From JAAFHB01 sp038240855 (GTDB lineage Bacteria > Bacteroidota > Bacteroidia > Bacteroidales > Prolixibacteraceae), in the NCBI GenBank assembly GCA_038240855.1, contig JBBRGI010000125.1, positions 1 to 9,709 of the forward strand: 9,709 bases of DNA, read 5' to 3'. Position numbers and translations under genes: made by a program. The notes under the pieces are model-generated. The model was not told where the DNA came from, did not search any database, and was given only the letters and a program-made list of their open reading frames with translations. Shown here piece by piece: positions 1 through 7,296 of this stretch. The stretch's first letter is position 1; the number at the start of each line of letters is the position of its first letter.

Positions 1-2756
1 TTTAATGACTCCTGGTACGAAAGAATCTGCTCGGGACTTTCATCGTTCTGAAACTGACTTGTCAGGTAGCTCAGCCAGAAACCGTTTTCTTTCATCTGTA
101 CTTCGGTAGCCCGACGATCTTCGGCTACTACTTTTTCCACATCCGTTTGGGTAGCACCATTATCCCTGATTTTTTTGATCTCATCGAGTACCGAGTTGAT
201 TAGTTTCTCTACATTTTCGGGGGCACAGCCGAACGAGACCGAAAAAGTATACCTGTTCTGCGGATATTTAGTGTAAGAAGCCCTTGAACCGACCCCATAA
301 ACACCGCTTTCCTCTTCACGAAGCCTTTCAATCAGCTTAATATTCAGTACCCCCGATAAGGCATCCAACAGATTGTTTTCAGTTTCATTATATTGATATA
401 CCCCGCTAAATACCAATCGTACCGTTGATTTTTGTTCCTGGCCTTTGTAAACCTGCTTTTGAATGACCCCTTCAGGAACATGTATCCCAAGATCTTTGGC
501 GTTCTCAATCCTTTTAGTGGAAGGAAGTGCTCCCAGGTATTGTTCGATCAACGGTTTAATTTTTTCAATATCAAAACTACCCACAAAGGTGAAGGTAAAG
601 TCACTTGCATCGGCAAAACGATCTTTGTAGATTTCGAATGCCCTGTCGAGGTTGATTTTATCATATTTTTCCAGACTTGGACCCGTACGTCGAACGCTGT
701 AATTGCCCAGGACTGCCGAAATGGTGTCGGAAAAAACCGATGCCGGGTCGTTGCTGCGATTGGCAAGTGATGCTTTTTCCTGCGAAAGTAATCCGTTGTA
801 AACCTCAACATCCTTACGTGGGTGAGTGAAATACAAGTAGACCAGTTGAAGTGCAACTTCGAGATCCTTGGGAGTAGCACTACCCGAAATGCCTTCGGTA
901 CGCTCGCCGATATAGGGTGAAACACGAACTTTTTTGCCGGTAAGGTACTTGCTGAGCTGAACTGAATTGTATTCCGCGACTCCGCTATTATTGATCAGGG
1001 ATGACGCACGTGCTGCCGACTCATACTCAGCATCGCTGTACAGTGACGAACCTCCCGGGCTGAACGCATTAAAGTTCACCTCATCGTTTTTAAAATCAGT
1101 GGGTTTGAGTTTTACTTTAACGCCATTGCTGAGTACCCATTCGGTAATGCCCAAATCGTTGCGTTTTGTTTCACCGACCACTTTGCCGGCCACCGGTTTT
1201 GTAGCCAGCAATGGTTTATCGGATACGTTATCGACATACGCCGTTATAGTGCTGTTCTGAACATCCACAACCCATGCGTTAACTGTTGTTTCGGTTGGAA
1301 GATTTGCTGCATCCTTATCGGGACCTAAAATTATAATATCACGGTTCACATCCACGAGGTATTTCTTCACCACATCATTAACTTCCGCCAGCGTGATACC
1401 GCCAAGATTGCTTTTATAGAAATTGTATTCATAGGCAATACCAGGTGATGCTTCTTGTTTCAGAAAAAGGTTAAGATATTCTTGAACATAGTTATCTGAA
1501 TTAGTCTTGTCACGCTCTTTATAAGCCGTTTCGATATTTTGAATCATCGCTTCCTTTGCACGGTCGAGTTCGGTTTGCGTAAAGCCAAATCTTTGGGCAC
1601 GTTCGACCTCTGTCCATACAGCCTTGAAGCCTTTTTCAAGTTCACCCGGTTTCCCGACAACAACCGAAGAAGCAACATCGAGATTTGCCAGAAATCCCCC
1701 GATTGAACTACCTCCCTGAATAAACGGAGGATTGGCCTGTTTGCTCAGCTCAGCAAACCGTTCGCCGATAATGCGATTGTACAATGAACGGATAATGCTA
1801 TTACGGTAATCGGTTGTGGTGATTAATTTACTTTCGGGATGTTTGATAAACGCCTGGATAACCGTTACCGGGAATTCCTTATCGGTGGCTGCAAAGAACT
1901 GGTTCTTCTGTGTCAGGGGTATTGTATATTCAGTTCTGGGCCTGGGTTTTGAAGGTGATTTCAGGCTCGAAAACAAATCCTTGATTGTTTTTTCGGTTGC
2001 ATTCACATCGATGTCGCCAACTACAATCAGCGCTTGCAGGTCGGGGCGGTACCAGTCGGTATGGAAACTACGGATTGTTGCCGGGGTGAAATTCTTTAAT
2101 ACCTCTTCCGTTCCAATAGGTAGCCGGTTACTATACCGCGACTTATTAAAGATGACCGGCAAATACTTATCCTGCAATCGTTGCTGTGCGCTTTTCCCAA
2201 GTCGCTTTTCTTCGAGGATTACTCCGCGTTCCTTTTCAATTTCCATTGAATCGAGCGTGGCATCCTGTGCCCAGTCGCGCATAATCAGGAAACCGTTTTT
2301 CAGCACTTCGGGATCGTCGGTGGGGATAGGTAACTGATAAACTGTTTCATCGAAACTGGTATAGGCATTCAGATCGGCCCCGAAACGAACCCCGGCCTTC
2401 TGAAGGTAGCTGACCAGTTCATTTTTTGGAAAGTGCCTGGTTCCATTAAAGCTCATATGCTCCATGAAATGTGCCAACCCCTGCTGATCATCATTTTCGA
2501 GGATCGAACCAACCTTGGTCGCAAGATATAGCGTCACCCGGTTCTTTGGTTCGGTATTTTTTCGGATATAATACGTAAATCCGTTAGCCAGCTTGCCTGT
2601 TTTGACGGCTGAGTCGAGCGGCAATACCTGGCCTTTTGCCGATGCAGGCTTAACGGCAGGCTGCGAAGTTTTAGCCTGCGAAAATGTACCGGCAGGCAAT
2701 AGGACCATTATTGCAATGATTAGAGCAAATAGTTGAAACCTGTTATTTTGCTTCAT
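1..2756 (-). CDS. M16 family (PqqL/insulinase-like) zinc metalloprotease, C-terminus cut by window edge
   Basis: Predicted periplasmic zinc protease that cleaves peptides or small proteins inside a clam-shell chamber. The reverse-strand frame stays open from the ATG at 2756 to base 1 (918 codons) without a stop. Residues 1-27 form a Sec signal peptide (basic MKQNNR, hydrophobic 9-23); I see no lipobox Cys. The inverted zinc motif HxxEH is intact: H96-F-M-E99-H100, nucleotides about 2457-2471. E176, in the ERGVILEE stretch 76 residues after H100, is the expected third ligand. An active N-terminal M16 half spans about 50-400. A second M16 half that lacks HxxEH begins near 535 and contains the C-terminal barrel-like segment LIERLREEESGVYGV near 810-830. 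PqqL-type proteins are about 930 residues, so only some 10-25 residues should be missing. It is divergent from the ThuA-like gene. The family is clear; the substrate is unknown. Confidence 0.93.
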   Translation of the reverse strand, partial: MKQNNRFQLFALIIAIMVLLPAGTFSQAKTSQPAVKPASAKGQVLPLDSAVKTGKLANGFTYYIRKNTEPKNRVTLYLATKVGSILENDDQQGLAHFMEHMSFNGTRHFPKNELVSYLQKAGVRFGADLNAYTSFDETVYQLPIPTDDPEVLKNGFLIMRDWAQDATLDSMEIEKERGVILEEKRLGKSAQQRLQDKYLPVIFNKSRYSNRLPIGTEEVLKNFTPATIRSFHTDWYRPDLQALIVVGDIDVNATEKTIKDLFSSLKSPSKPRPRTEYTIPLTQKNQFFAATDKEFPVTVIQAFIKHPESKLITTTDYRNSIIRSLYNRIIGERFAELSKQANPPFIQGGSSIGGFLANLDVASSVVVGKPGELEKGFKAVWTEVERAQRFGFTQTELDRAKEAMIQNIETAYKERDKTNSDNYVQEYLNLFLKQEASPGIAYEYNFYKSNLGGITLAEVNDVVKKYLVDVNRDIIILGPDKDAANLPTETTVNAWVVDVQNSTITAYVDNVSDKPLLATKPVAGKVVGETKRNDLGITEWVLSNGVKVKLKPTDFKNDEVNFNAFSPGGSSLYSDAEYESAARASSLINNSGVAEYNSVQLSKYLTGKKVRVSPYIGERTEGISGSATPKDLEVALQLVYLYFTHPRKDVEVYNGLLSQEKASLANRSNDPASVFSDTISAVLGNYSVRRTGPSLEKYDKINLDRAFEIYKDRFADASDFTFTFVGSFDIEKIKPLIEQYLGALPSTKRIENAKDLGIHVPEGVIQKQVYKGQEQKSTVRLVFSGVYQYNETENNLLDALSGVLNIKLIERLREEESGVYGVGSRASYTKYPQNRYTFSVSFGCAPENVEKLINSVLDEIKKIRDNGATQTDVEKVVAEDRRATEVQMKENGFWLSYLTSQFQNDESPEQILSYQESL

Positions 2757-2876
2757 ATGATAAATTTATAGATTGGTTTACTCAAACAAAAATAAGGAGA
2801 AAAAATCAATATCTATTTATGTAATTTCATACCCGAAAAAAAAGTACTTTTTCAATAACAATAAAACCATCTGATA
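2757..2876. promoter_or_regulatory. divergent intergenic region between the M16 protease and ThuA-like genes
   Basis: This 120 bp AT-rich gap separates two divergent starts and must hold both promoters. Only the minus-strand side has an exact TAnnTTTG match. On the plus strand the nearest resemblance is TACTTTTT at 2845-2852, one base off the consensus and about 25 bp before the ThuA-like ATG. Neither start is preceded by a Shine-Dalgarno sequence, as is usual in Bacteroidota; the plus-strand leader just before ATG is A-rich. I see no long inverted repeat or RNA gene. Confidence 0.5.
2787..2794 (-). promoter_or_regulatory. candidate Bacteroidetes -7 promoter element for the M16 protease gene
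   Basis: Read on the reverse strand the sequence is TATTTTTG, an exact match to TAnnTTTG, the -7 element used by the Bacteroidetes primary sigma factor. It lies 30 bp before the ATG at 2756, which would give a leader of roughly 20-25 nt. No convincing -33 TTTG box is present at the usual 19-21 bp spacing, and the region is T-rich on this strand, so a chance match is possible. Confidence 0.4.
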
Positions 2877-3791
2877 ATGCGTACCCGGATATTAATAGCC
2901 TGCCTGGTTACCCTCATTTTAGCAACGAATAGTTCGTCAGCAAAATCACAAAAACAACGTGAGATCAAGTTATTGATAGTCGATGGATTTTCGAACCACG
3001 ACTGGCAGCGGACAACCCAATCCATTATTAAGTTACTCAATGAGAACAAAGGTTACAGCATTGAAGTATCGACATCCCCCGGTAGTTCAGCAACGAAGGA
3101 ACAAATTGAAGGGTGGAGTCCCGATTTTTCGAAATACGAAGTTGTGCTTTTAAATTGCAATGATCTGGGAAGTCCGGTAAACTGGAGCCAGGTGACGCGG
3201 AGGAAACTCGAAAAATTTGTTTCGGGTGGCGGCGGACTTTTTATCTTCCATTCTTCCAATAACGCTTTTGCAAATTGGGAAGAGTACAACCGGATGATAG
3301 GGCTTGGCTGGCGGAAAAAGGACTTCGGTAAAGCCGCTGTTATTGATCAGGATGAGAAGGTCCGGATAATTGAACCAGGTTCGGGCGAAGGGACCAGTCA
3401 TGGAAATCGTGTCAACGCTTTGGTTCACAGGATAGGTAATCATCCGTTACAAAAAGGATTGCCAAAGAGCTGGATATTTGCCGATATTGAAGTTTATACT
3501 TACGCAAGAGGTCCGATGGAAAACGTTACAATCCTTACCTACACCGAAGACAACAAATATCATCTTAATTTTCCCATAGAATGGGTCATAAAATACGGCA
3601 AAGGGAAAGTTTACAACGCTACGCTGGGACATTTCTTTAAAGATCAGCAGAATCCTGAAGGACTCCGATGCGCTGCCTTTCAGACAGAAATGCTCCGGGC
3701 ACTTCAATGGCTGGCCGGCAGAAAGATTGACACCAGTCTGCCTGCCGATTTTCCGGGTACTGAGAAGGTATCGTTAAGGGATAACCTTTAG
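2877..3791 (+). CDS. secreted ThuA-like (trehalose-utilisation domain) protein
   Basis: A 304-residue protein with the ThuA-like fold, which is related to class I glutamine amidotransferase/flavodoxin folds. Residues 1-22 are a Sec signal peptide (MRTR, then ILIACLVTLILA, then small residues), so it should act in the periplasm; no lipobox is seen. Family landmarks follow in order: a first strand KLLIVDGFSNHDW (31-43); YEVVLLNCND (87-96); FVSGGGGLFIFHSSNNAF (114-131), the glycine-rich turn with the HS pair; NHPLQKGLP (188-196); and the late PIEWVIKYGKGKVYNATLGH block (233-252). ThuA relatives are linked to sugar (trehalose, keto-sugar) metabolism and often sit beside DUF1080 proteins or Gfo/Idh oxidoreductases; neither is here. 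The exact reaction is not known for this subgroup. It is monocistronic and ends 4 bp from the convergent hydrolase gene. The ATG at 2877 is chosen because the signal peptide begins there. Confidence 0.87.
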   Translation: MRTRILIACLVTLILATNSSSAKSQKQREIKLLIVDGFSNHDWQRTTQSIIKLLNENKGYSIEVSTSPGSSATKEQIEGWSPDFSKYEVVLLNCNDLGSPVNWSQVTRRKLEKFVSGGGGLFIFHSSNNAFANWEEYNRMIGLGWRKKDFGKAAVIDQDEKVRIIEPGSGEGTSHGNRVNALVHRIGNHPLQKGLPKSWIFADIEVYTYARGPMENVTILTYTEDNKYHLNFPIEWVIKYGKGKVYNATLGHFFKDQQNPEGLRCAAFQTEMLRALQWLAGRKIDTSLPADFPGTEKVSLRDNL

Positions 3792-3795
3792 CCCT

Positions 3796-4626
3796 TCAGT
3801 ATCCTGTATTACCTTCCTCCTGACTTTTCAGTTTTGATTCAAAAAAGAGCTGCAATTTTTCAATTACAAGGTCTTCTTCTTCAATAAAACCCAAATGCCC
3901 GGAGTGGTTGAGCAAAAGTACCTCAGCAGAGGGGATCAGGCTGGCATCATTCAGTTGTTCCTTTGCACGATATACCTTGTCGTGTTTTCCAATCATGATC
4001 AGAATCGGGAACGTGGCATTTTGCAATACCTGCAGTGAATTTTTCCGGTTATTGATTGCATGAATCGTCCCTAATGATCCTGCAAGCGTTACGTGGCTGC
4101 TTGACTGATGCAACCGGTCAACCATGTGTCGCATACTATCGAGATTTTCGGGCGCGAAATTCGAAGGTATGGTAACCTTTAAAAATAAATCCTTCTTCCC
4201 CTTTTGCAGTAAATGACTTTCTTGTTCACGTAGTTTAATACTTTTTGCATCGGCTTCCTTTACTGGCGCATGCATCAGCACCAGGATGCCTGTGTTTCCA
4301 GGATAGTTGGTTGCGAATGCCAGCGCCGCATAACCTCCCATCGAATGCCCAACGATTGAGATTTTCTCCCTGACCTCCAACCGCAGTAAAAGTTCATTCA
4401 AAACCAGGGCAAACTTATCGAAAGTGAAATTTAAGGGGGGAGGTCCCGATTTTCCATGTCCCGGAAGATCGATCCTTATTACTTTCATCTTCTGCGAAAG
4501 TACCGCAACAAGAGGATCGAATAAACGGAGGTTGCCCCAATAACTATGAAGCAGTAAAACCGGCAAACCTTCGCCTTCTACACATATATTGAGGCTGTAT
4601 TCCCTGAGTTCAAAAACCTGTTCCAT
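3796..4626 (-). CDS. alpha/beta-fold hydrolase, intact Ser-Asp-His triad
   Basis: A 276-residue single-domain alpha/beta hydrolase that probably acts on an ester, lactone or similar small substrate in the cytoplasm; no signal peptide is visible. Landmarks from the ATG at 4626: the oxyanion-region strand VLLLHSYWGN (23-32); IDLPGHGKSG (52-61); the nucleophile elbow GHSMGG with S95; the acid D216 in IGKHDKVY; and the catalytic histidine H244 in NHSGHLGF. A helical lid lies about 122-195. The frame also opens at a TTG at 4680, adding 18 residues that do not resemble the family. An exact -7 promoter element (4659-4666) falls inside that extension, so ATG 4626 is preferred. No neighbour fixes the substrate; it is not co-transcribed with anything in view. 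Family assignment is secure, activity is not predictable. Confidence 0.9.
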   Translation of the reverse strand: MEQVFELREYSLNICVEGEGLPVLLLHSYWGNLRLFDPLVAVLSQKMKVIRIDLPGHGKSGPPPLNFTFDKFALVLNELLLRLEVREKISIVGHSMGGYAALAFATNYPGNTGILVLMHAPVKEADAKSIKLREQESHLLQKGKKDLFLKVTIPSNFAPENLDSMRHMVDRLHQSSSHVTLAGSLGTIHAINNRKNSLQVLQNATFPILIMIGKHDKVYRAKEQLNDASLIPSAEVLLLNHSGHLGFIEEEDLVIEKLQLFFESKLKSQEEGNTGY

Positions 4627-4658
4627 TCTATTCGTGACTTGTATGAAATTATTGTTGA

Positions 4659-4666
4659 CAAAAATA
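4659..4666 (-). promoter_or_regulatory. candidate -7 promoter element for the alpha/beta hydrolase gene
   Basis: The reverse strand reads TATTTTTG, an exact TAnnTTTG match and the same octamer as in front of the M16 protease gene. Transcription would start about 25-30 nt before the ATG at 4626 and downstream of the alternative TTG at 4680, so it bears on the start choice. No clear -33 TTTG box is seen upstream. Confidence 0.42.
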
Positions 4667-4792
4667 ATTACAATTTCCAATCTTTCACCCGATCTTTTCA
4701 GTTATGCTGAATTGTTAATCAGTCAATAAGCACGTTAACCGTAAATAGCCGGCAACCGATCTGGCCTTTAGATAAAATGACTTTAAAATTGT

Positions 4793-4816
4793 GGATAATT
4801 AAAAAACCTTTTATCC
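4793..4816. repeat. short inverted repeat GGATAA-N12-TTATCC
   Basis: Two perfect 6-bp arms (4793-4798 and 4811-4816) are separated by 12 bp and centred about 106 bp before the receptor ATG. The size and position would suit an operator, but arms this short in AT-rich DNA can arise by chance. Confidence 0.25.
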
Positions 4817-4862
4817 TTATTTTTCGTTTATTGGGTATTTTACTAATTTATAAAATCATATT

Positions 4863-4891
4863 AGTTGATGTCACGTTTCCAGTTGATATCA
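4863..4891 (+). repeat. direct repeat AGTTGATgTCA / AGTTGATaTCA upstream of the TonB receptor gene
   Basis: Two 11-bp copies, 4863-4873 and 4881-4891, differ at one base and are offset by 18 bp. The second copy contains the perfect palindrome TGATATCA. The pair ends 19 bp before the receptor start codon, so it lies in the leader or just at the promoter. It could be a regulator site or an RNA element; no known box is recognised. Confidence 0.4.
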
Positions 4892-4910
4892 GCCTTTTTT
4901 ATTTCTTCCT

Positions 4911-7295
4911 ATGAAAAACCGTTATTATTCCTTTTTAATAATTCTCCTCAGCACCTCTTTTACTGCCTATGGTGTGGGTGCAGTCAAAGGCAGGGTATTC
5001 AATGTAAAAAACAATGAGCCGGTAATGTATGCATCCGTCCTGATCTGGGAAACCACAAAAGGTACCATAACGGATGAGGCGGGTAATTTTTCCCTGGAAA
5101 ATGTTGAACCGGGCTTTTACAAGATCAGGGTCTCTGCTGTTGGTTACAAAACCTATTTTTCCGAATCGTTCCGCGTAACAAAGGCGACAGGCGCTACACT
5201 GCAGGTGCCACTCGAGGAAGAAAATATTAATCTCGGGGAAGTAGTTATCCGGCCTTCCTTCTTTCAGAAAAAAGAGGAGAGTCCGGTTTCGCTGCGCACC
5301 ATCGGCATTGATGAAATAGAGAAAAATCCGGGGGGTAACCGCGATATTTCGAAGGTGATCCAATCATACCCGGGTGTCGCCTCCTCTACGACTTTCCGTA
5401 ATGATATTATTGTCCGCGGGGGAGGCCCAAGTGAGAATAAATTCTATATCGATGGGGTTGAGATTCCGAATCTGAACCATTTCGCCACACAAGGTGCCTC
5501 CGGCGGACCGGTAGGGATCATCAATGTCGATTTTATCCGTGAGGTTAATTTTTATTCCGGCGCATTTCCTGCATCGCGGGGTAACGCGATGAGCTCGGTG
5601 CTGGAATTTAACCAGCGTGAGGCAAATGAGAAAGTCAAATTCAGGGGGACAGTCGGTGCATCCGATTTGGCCCTTGCCCTTGAGGGTCCGCTTGCGAAAA
5701 ACACAACATTCATGGCTTCGGTGCGTCGTTCGTACCTGCAATTTTTGTTCAAAGCTATCGGGCTCCCGTTTCTTCCTACCTATAACGACTTCCAGTTTAA
5801 GGTCAAAACCAAAATAAATCCAAAGACAGAGCTTTCGGTGATCGGGCTCGGAGCACTTGATAATTCAGTATTAAACCTCGATGCGAACGAAACTGAAGAG
5901 CAACGATACATTCTTGGCTATCTGCCAGTCAACGATCAGTGGAATTATACGTTGGGTATTGTTTTAAAGCATTTTAATCCTAACGGGAACGATACCTATG
6001 TTTTAAGCCGGAACAAGTTGAATAACTCGGCGTTGAAATACCAGGATAACATAGTACAGGCAGAGCTGATGACGCTCGATTACAATTCGTATGAAGAGGA
6101 ATCCAAATTCAGGTACGAGCACAACTACCGCTCGGCGACCGACTTCAAACTTAATTATGGTGTTGATCTCCAGTATGCCAGTTATTTCAACCGAACCTTT
6201 AGAAAGAGTTTTGCAAATGATATTCCTTTTACGATCAATTACCAGTCATCGGTTGAATTTGTCAAATATGGCATTTTCGGACAGATTGGTCACAACTTCC
6301 TCGAAAGCCGTCTCGGCCTTTCATTTGGATTAAGGGCGGATGGTAACACTTATTCAAAAGAGATGTCTGATCCGCTCAGGCAGCTAACCCCGAGACTCTC
6401 GGCGAGCTATCAGTTAGCTCCGGGTACATCACTCAATTTCAATGCCGGACGTTTTTCGCAGCTTCCCTCTTATACAACGCTGGGTTACCGCGATGCGGAC
6501 GGAAGGCTCGTTAATAAAATCAATGGAATTAAATACATTCAGGTGAATCACCTGGTGGCCGGAATTGAATTTCGACCTTCAGATAATTCACAGGTGACTG
6601 TTGAAGGTTTTTATAAGAGATACTCCCGATACCCGTTTTCCGTAAAGGATTCAGTATCCCTGGCCAGTAAAGGTGCCGATTACGGCGTTTACGGTGATGA
6701 GGAGGTTACGCCAACAAGTAAGGGAAATGCATATGGCATTGAATTTCTTGGACGACTGAAAGAATACAAGGGGATCAATGCAATAATCACATATACCTTC
6801 GTAAGGAGCGAATTTACCGACAAAAGCGGAACCTATATTCCGTCATCATGGGATAACCGTCATCTGCTTGCCATTACCGGTACGCGTTCTTTTAAAAAGA
6901 ACTGGGACCTTGGTTTTAAGTGGAGGTATCTCGGGGGAGCACCCTTTACACCCTGGGATTTGGAACGATCAGCAATCAAAACAGCGTGGGATGCTCAGGG
7001 GCTCGGCTACTTTGATTACAGCAAATTTAATGAACAGCGGCTGAAAGCCTTTCATCAGCTCGATTTAAGGGTCGATAAATCGTGGTATTACAACAAATGG
7101 TCGCTGATGCTTTACTTTGATGTACAGAATGCCTATAATTTCAAATCCGATCAGCCCGATTACCTGGTAAAGGCCACCGACGACAACGGGACACCTCTTA
7201 CCGATCCCAACGATCCAAATAAATACCTGCTGAAAACGCTTAAAAATGAATCGGGCACGGTACTTCCGACGCTGGGGATAATGATTGAATTTTGA
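4911..7295 (+). CDS. TonB-dependent outer-membrane receptor with CarboxypepD_reg-like domain (non-SusC)
   Basis: A 794-residue outer-membrane transporter expected to bring a ligand into the periplasm using TonB-ExbBD energy. Residues 1-23 are a signal peptide. A carboxypeptidase-regulatory-like beta-sandwich follows (about 24-103: VKGRVFNVKNNEPVMYASV, then GTITDEAGNFSLENVEPGFY). NLGEVVIRP (107-115) sits where the TonB-box-like EVV motif is expected. The plug spans about 125-235, with DIIVRGGGPSENKFYIDGVE (165-184) as its signature. The rest is the beta-barrel, ending in LGIMIEF with the aromatic C-terminus typical of BamA-assembled proteins. It is shorter than SusC proteins (about 1000 residues), and no susD follows, so a glycan ligand is not implied; siderophore, metal complex or peptide are equally possible. 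No Shine-Dalgarno sequence is seen. Its stop lies 1 bp from that of the convergent GH92 gene. The start is fixed by the signal peptide. Confidence 0.93.
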   Translation: MKNRYYSFLIILLSTSFTAYGVGAVKGRVFNVKNNEPVMYASVLIWETTKGTITDEAGNFSLENVEPGFYKIRVSAVGYKTYFSESFRVTKATGATLQVPLEEENINLGEVVIRPSFFQKKEESPVSLRTIGIDEIEKNPGGNRDISKVIQSYPGVASSTTFRNDIIVRGGGPSENKFYIDGVEIPNLNHFATQGASGGPVGIINVDFIREVNFYSGAFPASRGNAMSSVLEFNQREANEKVKFRGTVGASDLALALEGPLAKNTTFMASVRRSYLQFLFKAIGLPFLPTYNDFQFKVKTKINPKTELSVIGLGALDNSVLNLDANETEEQRYILGYLPVNDQWNYTLGIVLKHFNPNGNDTYVLSRNKLNNSALKYQDNIVQAELMTLDYNSYEEESKFRYEHNYRSATDFKLNYGVDLQYASYFNRTFRKSFANDIPFTINYQSSVEFVKYGIFGQIGHNFLESRLGLSFGLRADGNTYSKEMSDPLRQLTPRLSASYQLAPGTSLNFNAGRFSQLPSYTTLGYRDADGRLVNKINGIKYIQVNHLVAGIEFRPSDNSQVTVEGFYKRYSRYPFSVKDSVSLASKGADYGVYGDEEVTPTSKGNAYGIEFLGRLKEYKGINAIITYTFVRSEFTDKSGTYIPSSWDNRHLLAITGTRSFKKNWDLGFKWRYLGGAPFTPWDLERSAIKTAWDAQGLGYFDYSKFNEQRLKAFHQLDLRVDKSWYYNKWSLMLYFDVQNAYNFKSDQPDYLVKATDDNGTPLTDPNDPNKYLLKTLKNESGTVLPTLGIMIEF

Positions 7296-7296
7296 T

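Larger units (their letters stand above)
4627..4910. promoter_or_regulatory. divergent control region between the hydrolase and TonB-receptor genes
   Basis: The largest gene-free stretch in the window (284 bp), AT-rich. It carries the hydrolase -7 element near its left end, an inverted repeat at 4793-4816 and a direct repeat at 4863-4891. No exact TAnnTTTG is found on the plus strand for the receptor gene; the closest is TATTTTTC at 4818-4825. No tRNA-like or terminator-like structure and no convincing small ORF were seen. Confidence 0.5.

Noticed and set aside
1816..2337. 173-codon open frame on the plus strand
   Set aside because: It lies entirely antisense to the conserved catalytic half of the M16 protease (residues about 140-314) and its translation shows no recognisable domain; it is a shadow of that gene.
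3776..3796. AAGGG-N11-CCCTT as a bidirectional terminator between the ThuA-like and hydrolase genes
   Set aside because: The arms are only 5 bp, the loop is 11 bases and no T-run follows on either strand, so I do not call a terminator.
4911..7295. SusC-type glycan importer
   Set aside because: The protein is about 200 residues shorter than SusC proteins and no susD gene follows; the next gene is convergent.
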